A DNA stretch of 64,000 nt from Propionispora hippei DSM 15287 (GCF_900141835.1 NZ_FQZD01000014.1:57811-121810); one strand, 5' to 3'. Numbered from the stretch's first letter, positions 1 through 7,784 are shown. A program made the numbers and translations. The notes: a model not told the origin generated them from the sequence alone.

Positions 1-367
1 CCGCTACAAATCTCAGGACACAATAATCAGGATCGGTGACGCCCAACGGATAATACAGCGTATCTCCTTCACGCCAGATCATTGCTTTGACAGCCGCGTC
101 TTCCAGCACTTCCATCTTCCCTTTTAGCATGACGCCGCGAAAAAAACGCCTGTCGCAAAAATACAGGCTGGCTTTTGAATTTTCCCTGTATTGTCGTACC
201 CGTAAGGACGAGGTATTGGTCGTTAAATAGAACTCCCTGATTCCAATCCGCTGGCGGGGTGCCAGCATGGCTTTCATATTGGGAAATCCTTCTTCATCTA
301 CCGATCCGATAAAGGCAATACTTTGCTTATCAATCAAATTACCAATCGTTTTTTCCACGTCGCGCAC
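1..367 (-). CDS. Pyridoxamine 5'-phosphate oxidase-family protein (partial, 3' end outside window)
   Basis: The minus strand is open from a GTG at 367 to the window edge. A GGGAG about 8 bases upstream decides that start over the in-frame GTG at 376. The roughly 120 visible residues read like the split-barrel FMN-binding family used by general-stress and pyridoxamine-oxidase-like proteins: an early SIAFIGSVDEEGFPNMKAM segment (family pattern of a strand, then G-x-P-x-x-x-x-M), then a FYLTTNTSS strand and a late ASLYF strand. Such proteins bind flavin or related cofactors in the cytoplasm; the substrate cannot be told. It is a host gene left of the prophage. Confidence 0.75.
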   Translation of the reverse strand, partial: MRDVEKTIGNLIDKQSIAFIGSVDEEGFPNMKAMLAPRQRIGIREFYLTTNTSSLRVRQYRENSKASLYFCDRRFFRGVMLKGKMEVLEDAAVKAMIWREGDTLYYPLGVTDPDYCVLRFVA

Positions 368-903
368 CGTAACCACTCCCACAATATATTGTTACCTTCA
401 TTATAGCGTTGTGGACAAGAGTGGTATATTACCCACTTTTTCGTGGGGTAAGCTGCCACATATCCATTCAATATTGACCCGTCCCAGCATAGCGATACAG
501 TAAACATAGAATTTGATACTCAGACTATCGTCAAGCTTTCGGCTCAAAATATTCATAGCAATCTTATTCGAGTCCTCGTAAATCCTCCTGCCTACTTCCA
601 CACTATCGCTACATACTCCTGTCTTCCCAAGGCGCACAAAGACAGACAAAAAGTTTGTCAAACTGACAAAATCAGTCATTATTTAACTTATTCTTATTGA
701 CTGCAGGGAGTTTATGAATTAAGATTATTTTAAGGTTAAATTTTCCGATATTGCCCTGCATTACCAATATCACCTAACTCTTCATGCATACAACGATGTA
801 TCAGCCAAAGCGTTTCGCTTCATTGGATTTGGCTGATTTTTTGTTATATAAGAACCGATCAATTCGTCCGGCCAAACACGCTCTTGGTCTGCTTACCGGC
901 GGT
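368..903. other. Chromosomal junction without a convincing gene
   Basis: About 540 bases between the flavoprotein gene and the left attachment repeat. One minus-strand open frame (401-679, 92 codons) has no ribosome site, no recognisable domain and unusual composition, so I do not call it. The only clear element is a plus-strand terminator-like hairpin at 800-837. The sequence is AT-rich compared with both neighbours. Confidence 0.5.
800..837 (+). terminator. Intrinsic terminator-like hairpin reading rightward
   Basis: A 10-base perfect inverted repeat (ATCAGCCAAA / TTTGGCTGAT) encloses a smaller GCG-TTT-CGC hairpin and is followed by a run of T on the plus strand. No plus-strand gene precedes it, so either it ends an unannotated short transcript or it is the remnant of a host unit disrupted near the integration site. 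Confidence 0.6.
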
Positions 904-915
904 TTACTATAGCAA
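904..915. repeat. Candidate attL core (direct repeat with 52038-52049)
   Basis: The 12 bases TTACTATAGCAA occur here, just left of the first phage gene, and again at 52038-52049, just right of the integrase. Immediately after the repeat both copies continue with a similar GGT. Serine integrases use short core identities, so this is the best candidate for the crossover site. Confidence 0.65.
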
Positions 916-938
916 GGTAATCTATAGGCCAAAATTTA

Positions 939-1148
939 TCACTTCAATTCTAGGATTTTAAGAGCTGCCTCGCAGCGGCTCCGGTCTTTTCGCACAAGGG
1001 ATATGAAGCGCTTTATGATTTTATATTCATCATCAAAGGCTCGTATCATGTGTATGCCACGCTGCTTGCTTTCTCCGGGCATGAGCTTCGGCCTGCCGCT
1101 TCCTTTGCGATGGCCGCCATTGTTTTTCCGTCCGTCAACCTTCTCCAA
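939..1148 (-). CDS. Small basic phage protein
   Basis: A 69-residue protein, very rich in Lys, Arg and Gly near the N-terminus (motif GGHRKGSGRPK, reminiscent of an AT-hook) followed by a short amphipathic helix. A GGAGG 7 bases upstream of a TTG at 1148 decides the start; the longer frame from 1217 has no such site. It is the last gene of the prophage before the attachment repeat. The composition suggests nucleic-acid binding, but the function is unknown. Confidence 0.5.
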   Translation of the reverse strand: MEKVDGRKNNGGHRKGSGRPKLMPGESKQRGIHMIRAFDDEYKIIKRFISLVRKDRSRCEAALKILELK

Positions 1149-1222
1149 ATTATCGCCTCCCGAAAACGCTTTACGGTATATTATATCATAAAATGTTCTC
1201 AAGTCCACCGTAATCATACCAT

Positions 1223-1432
1223 TCAGCCGTCGAGAGCATTAAAATTCTTGCCACCGTCGTAAAGCTCGTATTCCTTGACCTCCTGATCTGTCAGGTCGCG
1301 GTCATAATCGACGTGCCCATAGTATGTGATCCCATTCGGGAGTTCCCCGGGATCGTCGCTGAAAGAGAAAAAGCCTTTAGGCTGCGTCCCAATAGATACG
1401 GGGCGCTGCGTCAGATAGTATCGGTGCAACAT
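1223..1432 (-). CDS. LPD28-like small protein
   Basis: A 69-residue protein starting at the ATG at 1432 (GGAGGAG just upstream). The pattern is RYYLTQRP near the start, GYH/GHV-DY in the middle and LTDQEV-x-x-YEL near the end. It resembles the small LPD28-type domains found with large polyvalent phage and plasmid proteins; this is recalled resemblance, not a search. Its ATG overlaps the stop of the upstream DUF3560 gene (TGATG), so the two are translationally coupled and probably act together. Confidence 0.6.
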   Translation of the reverse strand: MLHRYYLTQRPVSIGTQPKGFFSFSDDPGELPNGITYYGHVDYDRDLTDQEVKEYELYDGGKNFNALDG

Positions 1433-2223
1433 CAAATCTCCTCCATTTCTGCCAGCTGCTTCTTCACCTGTCCGGCAGCGTAAATCCCGTTCCCAGTCGC
1501 CTGCCGCACCCACGCTTTACGTGACGGCGACCACTTGAAAGAGTGTCGCTTCAAAATCCCAATCACCGCTGGCTCTGGCTTGCCGTCAAACAGGAACTGG
1601 CAGCGATTGTCGTAAATGCTATATGTGTATAAGTCTGTCTCCTCGTCAGGCGTTTCCTGAACCTCCTGAAGCTTTTTTAGATTCTCGATACGCTTCTTCA
1701 CGTTGCTGATGTTCGCATTGTTATTTGACAGCTGATAAGGCGCATATCCAATACGACCAAAGCAGCTCGGCGTTCTCAAGCCTTCGATTTCTTTGTCAGT
1801 GTAGCCCTGCTCCCGGAGCTGTGCATCGCCTTTTTCAGTGTCCTTCAATCGGATTGAGCGGTTGGCCGCTTTCATATTGCTCTGCAGTGTCTCGAGCTTT
1901 TCCAGCTTTTCTTCCAGCTTCTTGATCGCGTCGGGATCGTCGGCGCTGATTCCGCCCCGTCCGGTAGCCTCCGCTTTTTCTTCGTAGTAGTCGGCCTTCT
2001 TTCCAGCCTCGTAAGCCTTTTCACCGGTCTTGAAAATCCTGTCACGATAGGCCCGGTCGGCGCGCTCTGAATGATGGCCAACCAATATCGGCTGACCAAA
2101 CGGGATTCGGCTTGCCATCTTGCGTGATTCATCCCAGCGGGCGCTGCTCTCGGCCCTAGCTGCTGCCGCCTTCTTTTCATAGTATTCCTTACGGGCCTCC
2201 ACCTTTTCCTCATAAGCATTCAT
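1432..2223 (-). CDS. DUF3560 domain-containing protein
   Basis: A 263-residue protein. The start at 2223 is set by AAGGAGGAAG directly upstream. The N-terminal half carries the DUF3560 hallmark: a charged helix (YEEKVEARKEYYEKKA) followed by IPFGQPILVGHHSE and a second helix with an AYEAG-K-x-YYEEK pattern. The C-terminal part has a further domain with IGILKRHSFKWSPS-x-x-AW, the common late segment of these proteins. DUF3560 proteins are frequent on plasmids and phages next to anti-restriction and ssDNA functions, but their activity is not established. It lies downstream of the lysis genes, a typical place for accessory genes. Confidence 0.8.
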   Translation of the reverse strand: MNAYEEKVEARKEYYEKKAAAARAESSARWDESRKMASRIPFGQPILVGHHSERADRAYRDRIFKTGEKAYEAGKKADYYEEKAEATGRGGISADDPDAIKKLEEKLEKLETLQSNMKAANRSIRLKDTEKGDAQLREQGYTDKEIEGLRTPSCFGRIGYAPYQLSNNNANISNVKKRIENLKKLQEVQETPDEETDLYTYSIYDNRCQFLFDGKPEPAVIGILKRHSFKWSPSRKAWVRQATGNGIYAAGQVKKQLAEMEEI

Positions 2224-2317
2224 ATTATCTTCCTCCTTAAATTTTGCGTGCCTGCCGGGCTTGTGACCGGCTCGCCGCATTAACGGCCCCGAAAAGCCGC
2301 CACTCTGCGATAAGCGT

Positions 2318-2542
2318 TCACTCCTCAATCTTGAACGTAACTTCATGTCCGATATTCTCTTTCACGAGAACCTTCTTCATGTCTGCCACCATCATGTTGT
2401 TGTCCAGCGCCGCCTGAATTACCTCCACCAATTTCTTACCGTCCAAGTACGCCCACAAAACTCTCTTTTTCATCCTCATTTCAATCATCCTTTCTTGTTC
2501 CCTTTTCTTGTTCTCTTTCGATAAATCAATTATAGCTCGCAT
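2318..2542 (-). CDS. Hypothetical 74-residue phage protein
   Basis: Charged small protein with a KKRVLWAYLDGKKLVEVIQAAL core and an acidic end. The start is unclear: the first ATG at 2542 gives 74 residues, while internal methionines around residues 20-24 have a slightly better AAAGGA site. No known domain recognised. It precedes DUF3560 in the same orientation and may share its transcript. Confidence 0.45.
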   Translation of the reverse strand: MRAIIDLSKENKKREQERMIEMRMKKRVLWAYLDGKKLVEVIQAALDNNMMVADMKKVLVKENIGHEVTFKIEE

Positions 2543-2662
2543 TCAATTATTTGTAAAGTGTTTAATCAATAAATATAATAATTATTTTTAGTGTTATACA
2601 GGCATTATAAAAGAGACATAGCGTATTTAATGTATTTGAAATAATAATTTACACAAATAAAA

Positions 2663-2689
2663 ATAGCCGAGGCATAAAGCCCCGGCTAT
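2663..2689 (-). terminator. Intrinsic terminator after the membrane-anchored lysis-region gene
   Basis: An 11-bp stem (one G-U pair) with a 5-base loop, followed on the minus strand by TTTTTATTT. It sits 30 bases after the stop of the 2721-3338 gene and probably ends the main late transcript, separating it from the DUF3560 accessory genes. Confidence 0.8.
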
Positions 2690-2720
2690 CCGCAGTAATT
2701 CGTACTACCACTAAAATGGT

Positions 2721-3338
2721 TCACCACTCAACCACATTGTAAAGAATCGTTACTCCGTCTGGGCGGCAGCCGTCGAAGTGTACCAAACCTTCGGCACGCC
2801 CTTGCTCGTAGCCAATCGTTGGATATGCTCTGCCGTCAACCGCTGTTACTCCGGCCTTTATTCGGTGATCTTTGCGCAGGTTGATTTTGTATACGTCAAC
2901 TTTTTGTTGGTCTGCCGGAAGCGCCTGCCCGGTCTCGTCCTGCGTTATCGGCGTTACAACTGTCCTGTCAGTCTGTTCAATCGCTGCTGCCGGAAGCGTC
3001 GTGTCTCCGGCAGTGATCCGCTGTTGCACATCATCCGCCGCTGCCTGCACTGTCGGGGCTGTTACGTGGAACGTGATGCTTGGCTTAACCGTGCTACCTG
3101 CTGCTTGAATCTGACCAATCTTGTCAGCAAGCATCGTAGCGTTATCGGTGCTGATCTGTAGCTTGTCCTGCAATCCTTTGATACTCTGCTCCTGCTCCTG
3201 TGTCACCTGCTGGGCTTCGTGCAGTATCTCCTGCTGCCGCTGCTGCCAACGGAAAAACCATAATGCCCCGCCGATAACAAGCAGGGTAACAATGAGTAGC
3301 GTCAGCAATTTCTTCCAATTCTTTTCTATGTATTCCAT
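2721..3338 (-). CDS. Membrane-anchored coiled-coil protein, candidate spanin-like lysis protein
   Basis: About 205 residues from the ATG at 3338 (GGGAGG 5 bases upstream). A short charged N-terminus is followed by one transmembrane segment (LLTLLIVTLLVIGGALWFF), then a Gln-rich coiled coil to about residue 85 and a Ser/Thr/Ala-rich stretch. The C-terminal domain has VDVYKINLRKDHRIKAGVT and PTIGYEQGR. The topology is N-in with the bulk of the protein outside the inner membrane. Its place after holin and endolysin and the coiled coil suggest an inner-membrane spanin role in a host with an outer membrane. This is inference; I do not recognise a named spanin family, and no partner lipoprotein is seen. 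Confidence 0.55.
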   Translation of the reverse strand: MEYIEKNWKKLLTLLIVTLLVIGGALWFFRWQQRQQEILHEAQQVTQEQEQSIKGLQDKLQISTDNATMLADKIGQIQAAGSTVKPSITFHVTAPTVQAAADDVQQRITAGDTTLPAAAIEQTDRTVVTPITQDETGQALPADQQKVDVYKINLRKDHRIKAGVTAVDGRAYPTIGYEQGRAEGLVHFDGCRPDGVTILYNVVEW

Positions 3339-3364
3339 TTCATCCTCCCTCATCATACAGAAAA

Positions 3365-3398
3365 AATCCCCAGCGCCTCAAAAGAAGCACCGGGGATT
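3365..3398 (-). terminator. Terminator-like hairpin after 3412-3747
   Basis: AATCCCC / GGGGATT arms extend into a longer imperfect stem; on the minus strand the hairpin is followed by six T. It lies between the stop at 3412 and the spanin-like gene at 3338 and could attenuate rather than fully end the late transcript. Confidence 0.6.
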
Positions 3399-3411
3399 CA
3401 TCATAAAACAA

Positions 3412-3747
3412 TCAAGCCGTAACCTGCTCCGGCGTTGTAGCGGCTGCGTCCTGCGTATCAGCAGGAATGGCCGCCGTTTCTTTTTCTGCCATCTTATCAA
3501 TCAGCTTTTCAGATACCCAGAAAGCGATGCTGATTACGCCCGGAATGAATACGCCATCGCGGAACTTAACCCAGCCGGATTCTGCTGCTGCGTCCTCTTT
3601 CAGCTTCGCCGTGAATGGGTCAGCTACTTCTTTCAATGCTGGCAGAACAACATCACGAATACCCGTGATGATTGCGTCCTTCACATCACCGCTCAAGAGT
3701 TCCTCCGCTGCTGCCTGTACCTGATTTTTAAATTCTTCCATAGTCAT
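3412..3747 (-). CDS. Lysis-region protein with one hydrophobic segment, function unknown
   Basis: 111 residues from the ATG at 3747 (GGAGG 8 bases upstream). An acidic, helical N-terminal half is followed by FIPGVISIAFWVSEKLI, a single moderately hydrophobic segment, and an Ala/Thr/Pro-rich end. It lies directly after the endolysin. It may be a peripheral or membrane protein of the lysis cassette; no family recognised. Confidence 0.5.
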   Translation of the reverse strand: MTMEEFKNQVQAAAEELLSGDVKDAIITGIRDVVLPALKEVADPFTAKLKEDAAAESGWVKFRDGVFIPGVISIAFWVSEKLIDKMAEKETAAIPADTQDAAATTPEQVTA

Positions 3748-3822
3748 TTGAAATTCCTCCATTTCATTTTCTCAATTAACATTTTACAAACAAGTCAAAT
3801 CCCAATTTCACATTTTAGATTC

Positions 3823-4437
3823 TCACTTATTATCTTCCTGCTGCCTGTACCAATTTGCTTTCCCGCGGATGATGTCGCCGCCCCGGCTGCCGTCGGTCGC
3901 GTCCGGGTTGTAGGACGGGCTTTCGTCGGTGCCGAGATACTCAAGGTCTCCCCGCGTGTCTCCGTCGCCGTAACTGTCATTCCACCAAGCATAGGGATTG
4001 TGGTAGCCGGTCTCGCCGTCCTCATTGTTCGCGGCTTCGCCGTGCGTCAAAACGCATTCCTTGCTGATCGTCAGCCACAAGCCATCTGCCAAGGCACAAA
4101 CAACCTGTGCCATAGCCTCAATCTGTGCAGCCGTCGGCGGTTCGTTGCCAAGGGACTGTGATCCCGAACCTACCCCGCAAGCCAAGGCAACGCCAATAGC
4201 TCCGGTGTTACGCTTCCACGTATGGTTCTTGACTTCGCTCAAATCGTCGGTACTAACATAGATGCTGCCGTCAGCGTCGATATTGACGTGATAATCAGAA
4301 AAAAACTGGCCGTAATGACCGGCGCTCCAATGCAGATAAATCTTTGGCACGCGGTCGTATGATCCGGCTGCGTCCCAAATAGACTGCCGGGCCTGCTCTG
4401 CCATAGATTTTAATTCTGCAATCGTAACTTTCCTCAT
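3823..4437 (-). CDS. Endolysin, N-acetylmuramoyl-L-alanine amidase
   Basis: 204 residues. The Amidase_2 fold is indicated by IYLHWSAGHYG near residues 33-43 (first zinc histidine, H36), H50 in SDYHVNI, the GAIGVALACG strand and CVLTHGEA (H132), the expected late zinc ligand. It cleaves the amide bond between muramic acid and the stem peptide at the end of infection. There is no signal peptide, so export should depend on the holin. No separate cell-wall binding domain is evident. Its ATG overlaps the stop of the holin-like gene upstream (ATGA). Confidence 0.85.
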   Translation of the reverse strand: MRKVTIAELKSMAEQARQSIWDAAGSYDRVPKIYLHWSAGHYGQFFSDYHVNIDADGSIYVSTDDLSEVKNHTWKRNTGAIGVALACGVGSGSQSLGNEPPTAAQIEAMAQVVCALADGLWLTISKECVLTHGEAANNEDGETGYHNPYAWWNDSYGDGDTRGDLEYLGTDESPSYNPDATDGSRGGDIIRGKANWYRQQEDNK

Positions 4438-4622
4438 TCGGATTCCCCCTCCTTAGTCTTTCGCTTTTCGGGCAGGTGCTTCCCACCCATATAGCCGACT
4501 AAGCCGCTTCCCAGTGACATAGCCAACTCGTTCATCCCAAGAAATATAGCAGATACTAGGGCTATCACAAGCCCCAATCCTACTATCATCTCCGTATTGA
4601 TTATTCTCTCCAACATAATCAC
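4434..4622 (-). CDS. Holin-like small membrane protein
   Basis: 62 residues with a long hydrophobic stretch from about residue 11 (MIVGLGLVIALVSAIFLGM) through a second Gly-rich segment (LAMSLGSGLVGYMGG) and a short charged tail. Size, topology and coupling to the endolysin by a 4-base overlap fit a class II holin. Family membership not recognised by name. Confidence 0.65.
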   Translation of the reverse strand: MIMLERIINTEMIVGLGLVIALVSAIFLGMNELAMSLGSGLVGYMGGKHLPEKRKTKEGESE

Positions 4623-4888
4623 CTCAACAAAGCCACGCCAGCGCTAATGATGGCAGATACAATCGTAGCCATAATAGCTGCCTTCTGCATCGCTCGCCTA
4701 TCACGCTCTTTCTCTCGCTCGTCTATGCTATCAAGACGGTGGGTATTACTTTTTGAGCGGCTGTCTACAGCAGCCAACCGCTCGCCGAACTGGCGAATGT
4801 AGTCGATGGACTGTTGGATATACTGGATCTGCGTCTCAATCTTTGATAGCCTCTCTGAAAGAGAAACGCGAAATTCTTGATCGTCCAT
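4619..4888 (-). CDS. XhlA-like holin accessory protein
   Basis: 89 residues starting at the ATG 4888 (GAGGAAG upstream). A long charged helical region, likely a coiled coil (LSKIETQIQYIQQSIDYI), ends in a C-terminal transmembrane helix (IMATIVSAIISAGVALL). That layout is the one of haemolysin XhlA-type proteins of Bacillus PBSX-like lysis cassettes, which cooperate with a holin. It overlaps the holin-like gene by 4 bases. Confidence 0.7.
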   Translation of the reverse strand: MDDQEFRVSLSERLSKIETQIQYIQQSIDYIRQFGERLAAVDSRSKSNTHRLDSIDEREKERDRRAMQKAAIMATIVSAIISAGVALLR

Positions 4889-4905
4889 CGTGCTTCCTCC
4901 CCGCA

Positions 4906-5112
4906 TCAGATGTATCTGTAGTAATCGCTGTAGTGCTGCCCGTAGTTGTCTGCCAGCTTGTCTCCCATGAAGTCCTGCACGTCTGTACGGTACTTCTCCG
5001 GCACGGATTCAACCGTGCGGCTGCCTCTCGTAATGACCGCAGCGTAAATGCGGAGCAAAGGCCAATTACGCGTGGTAGTGGTTGTGGTTGTGGTAGTAGT
5101 CGTTTCTGCCAT
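4906..5112 (-). CDS. CD1375-like small phage protein with a poly-threonine run
   Basis: 68 residues: MAET then eleven threonines, then LRIYAAVITRGSRTVESVPEKYRTDV, a pattern seen in short CD1375-type proteins encoded near phage tail ends. The threonine run is encoded by a run of ACN codons and is therefore a nucleotide repeat prone to slippage. It is coupled to the upstream gene by a one-base stop/start overlap. Function unknown. Confidence 0.6.
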   Translation of the reverse strand: MAETTTTTTTTTTTRNWPLLRIYAAVITRGSRTVESVPEKYRTDVQDFMGDKLADNYGQHYSDYYRYI

Positions 5113-5297
5113 TATTTTGCACCCCCTTCCATGAGACTAAGAACCTGCGCCTGCAGGTCTTCAATCTCCTGATCTTTCTTATTGACCTTTTCGGTCAGAG
5201 CAACAATAGTATCTTGAGCGTCAGAAAGATTCCTAGTAGTGTCTTTCTTCTCCTGCTTCGCCCGGCGGCGGACGGCGTTGCTGTTCTGTGTAAACAT
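5112..5297 (-). CDS. Small coiled-coil protein of the tail/lysis junction
   Basis: 61 residues, a basic N-terminus then a heptad-like helix (TIVALTEKVNKKDQEIEDLQ). Many myoviruses carry such short proteins between fibre and lysis genes (XkdX-type position). The GGGGG ribosome site lies before the ATG at 5297. Function unknown. Confidence 0.55.
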   Translation of the reverse strand: MFTQNSNAVRRRAKQEKKDTTRNLSDAQDTIVALTEKVNKKDQEIEDLQAQVLSLMEGGAK

Positions 5298-5309
5298 ATC
5301 AATTCCCCC

Positions 5310-6749
5310 TTATTCATTGAAGATGCAGGCCAAAGATTCGAGGTAATTCGTCCGTGCTGCCCAATCGTAAGATACGGCCAGCGAATCGCCTTTAGAACCA
5401 GTAACCAGAAGCACATCGGTGTTATCCTTGTACTTCCATACGGCCGTTGCCGGTGTAACAACAATCGTTTCCGGCTTCGCGTGGTGCGCCAGCTTAAAGC
5501 TCTGCTGCTCACCGGTTGCCGTGCCAAGAGCAACATTTTTTTCAGTGCCGGTATTCTGCTTGAGCGATACCTTGACTGTCCCTACGCTGCCCTTCGGATC
5601 TGCGTCCTTCGTGGCGACGTAGTCGTACTGATCGTCAACCAAAGAATTATCGTTCTTGTCCGGGTACTGCGTATCATGTGTCATAGGCACAAAGGTTTCG
5701 GCGCTCCAACCGTGGATATAGTCCGTCGTAACTGTCTCGCCCTTCGGTGCGGTGTAAGTTACCTGTCCGTCGGTCGGGCTGTATGAGTAGTCAGCGGCGT
5801 TCTGCACCGTGCCGTCAAAGTAAAGCGCGAACCCATGAGAAGCAAGGTTATCTGTATGCGCCAGTTTGACTGTATGCTGCGCTCCGTCGCCGGTACCCAG
5901 CACTTCGCCTGTCACGTAGGAAGGCGGCTCCCGCAGCGATACAAAGGCCGAAATCTCCGTATCTTGCACAATCGGGTGCTTAACCATCAGATGAGCGCGG
6001 CCAATCGTATTGACGAAATCATAGGTCTTGGTGATACATACGCCGGTACCCTCACTGAATACCGCCACGTTATCAGTCCGGTGCTTGATGCTGACGCTGT
6101 TTATCTTCGCGATACTGGTTCCGGGCGTAGGTGCATTCAGAACCGCCTTGAACTTGACCGCTTTTGCGGTTGCCGCCGGGCTGGTGACAAACTTCGTATA
6201 GTCTGCATAGGCTCCCCACGTTCCGCCTGCGTCCTGAATAGATGCAAGCAGAGAAACGGTGCCACCTGATACCTCGGTCTTGCTTACGTCAATACTCAAT
6301 ATTTCCACGGCTCCGTCGCTCTCTGAAAGAGTGATCGCGTCGCTCTCCACTGTTTCCTGCGTTACCGTGCTGCCGGTCGCGCCGGAAATCTTGATGGACG
6401 TGATGGAAGGCGAAGCCGTGGCCGTGTCCCCCATCGAAATAGCTACGGCGAAATTGACCGTATTCCCCGCCATCGGTGCCAGTGCCGTGCTGGTGAGTGC
6501 CTCCAATTCAGCCTTCGTGTTTCCCTCCGTCAGAAGCGTTGCCGCCGTCATATCCTGCGTGGTGAGGTCTTTCCATGCGCTGGTGCTGGTATCGTACTTT
6601 TTGTACGTCCCATCATCAACCTTCACCCCGAATCGCATATCGCAGCCGGTTGGAATGTCTGCCGTTATCGCGATCCCCGTTACCGTGGAAAAAGACGAGC
6701 AATCGCGCTGACTGGCAGTCGTAGTCTTGATAAGTGCTGTTCTTGCCAT
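5310..6749 (-). CDS. Putative tail-associated structural protein downstream of the DGR
   Basis: 479 residues, rich in Thr, Ser, Ala and Val with many predicted short strands and no membrane segment. Repeated beta-type segments such as GDGAQHTVKLAHTDN and TGEQQSFKLAHHAKPE look like an internal duplication of a small beta domain (about residues 285-300 and 415-430). It is the first gene after the DGR reverse transcriptase and belongs to the tail-fibre end of the late operon. Probably a fibre or baseplate-decorating protein; no named family recognised. Confidence 0.55.
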   Translation of the reverse strand: MARTALIKTTTASQRDCSSFSTVTGIAITADIPTGCDMRFGVKVDDGTYKKYDTSTSAWKDLTTQDMTAATLLTEGNTKAELEALTSTALAPMAGNTVNFAVAISMGDTATASPSITSIKISGATGSTVTQETVESDAITLSESDGAVEILSIDVSKTEVSGGTVSLLASIQDAGGTWGAYADYTKFVTSPAATAKAVKFKAVLNAPTPGTSIAKINSVSIKHRTDNVAVFSEGTGVCITKTYDFVNTIGRAHLMVKHPIVQDTEISAFVSLREPPSYVTGEVLGTGDGAQHTVKLAHTDNLASHGFALYFDGTVQNAADYSYSPTDGQVTYTAPKGETVTTDYIHGWSAETFVPMTHDTQYPDKNDNSLVDDQYDYVATKDADPKGSVGTVKVSLKQNTGTEKNVALGTATGEQQSFKLAHHAKPETIVVTPATAVWKYKDNTDVLLVTGSKGDSLAVSYDWAARTNYLESLACIFNE

Positions 6750-7784
6750 TTATTTATTCCCCTTTCTTAGCACAAGCCAGCGCAGCGTAGAGGCCGCTGT
6801 CTTATGTGCTTTACAGTGTTTTGTGTAACCCAAAAAGGACGCTACGCGGGAGCGCACGTCCTCAATACTGGCCTTTCCGTGCCTGTACTTATAAGACAGG
6901 CCTTTGAATCTGATCTTCGCTGCTTTGATGTTCCTTTTTCGCGGCAGTATACGGGACTTGAAAGTCCTGTAGCCGGCAAAATCAACTCCATGATTGGCCG
7001 GGAAAATAGCTGTTTTGGGATTGAGCTTCAGCTTAAGATGGCATTCAATGAACCACTTCACATCAGCAAGAATGCTTTTCAGCTCCGCCTTATTCGTCGA
7101 AACAAATATGAAATCGTCCATGTATCGCAGGTACATCTTCGCCCGTATGCACTCTTTCGCAAAGTGATCGAGCGGGTCAAGATATATGTTGGCGCATAGC
7201 TGGCTCGTTAGCGCTCCTATTGGCAACCCCTTTTCAGTATCGCCATTGAAACCGTCAATAAGTCTGTCCCATGCCTCCAGCAATCTCTTGTCGCTTATCG
7301 TCCTCCTGATCTGCCGCTTTAGCACATCATGGTCGATGGATGGATAGTATTTCGATATATCGCATTGAAGAACATAAACATGGTCGCCTTGCCTCGCTGC
7401 CCGTCGGATGAACCGTTGTAGACGTGCCACCGCTTTATGAGTTCCTTTGCCATCTCGGCAAGCGTAACTGTCATAGATGAATTTCTTCTCAAAAAGTGGT
7501 TTCACGATGCGCACCAGTGCATGATGAAATACCCGGTCTCGGAAGGTCGGCGCGTTTATGATCCTGCGTTTTACCTCCGTCCGGCACTCGAACTCATAAT
7601 ACTGTTGCGGCCGCCATTCTCCGGTGTTCAGCTCGAAAATCATCTGAAAGATGATCCTCTCAATCCGGCTACCTATGCTCATGATCTCCGCTTTATACCG
7701 TCGTCCTTTCCTTGCTTCAAGATACCCGCTGTAGATATTGTCGAAGTTGACAACCTTCTCCCAAAGATTATTGTATCTAACCAA
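6750..7784 (-). CDS. DGR reverse transcriptase
   Basis: 344 residues from a TTG at 7784 preceded by GGGGA. RT motifs in order: RRIINAPTFRDRVFHHAL (residues 73-90), VLQCDISKYYPSID with the first catalytic aspartate (D142), LPIGALTSQ (188-195), MYLRYMDDF with the catalytic YMDD box (221-224) and a later LNPKTAIF. The IGxxxSQ form of motif 4, in place of the QGxxxSP of group II intron and retroviral enzymes, is the established mark of DGR reverse transcriptases. It makes adenine-mutagenised cDNA from the template repeat RNA lying just upstream. There is no intron-type maturase domain. It directly follows Avd and the template repeat on the same transcript. Confidence 0.95.
   Translation of the reverse strand: MVRYNNLWEKVVNFDNIYSGYLEARKGRRYKAEIMSIGSRIERIIFQMIFELNTGEWRPQQYYEFECRTEVKRRIINAPTFRDRVFHHALVRIVKPLFEKKFIYDSYACRDGKGTHKAVARLQRFIRRAARQGDHVYVLQCDISKYYPSIDHDVLKRQIRRTISDKRLLEAWDRLIDGFNGDTEKGLPIGALTSQLCANIYLDPLDHFAKECIRAKMYLRYMDDFIFVSTNKAELKSILADVKWFIECHLKLKLNPKTAIFPANHGVDFAGYRTFKSRILPRKRNIKAAKIRFKGLSYKYRHGKASIEDVRSRVASFLGYTKHCKAHKTAASTLRWLVLRKGNK

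Noticed and set aside
401..679. 92-codon minus-strand frame left of the prophage
   Set aside because: No ribosome site, no known domain, odd composition; I treat it as chance.
3121..4161. 346-codon plus-strand frame
   Set aside because: Antisense shadow of the lysis genes, Cys/Ser-rich without any domain; the minus-strand genes have strong ribosome sites.
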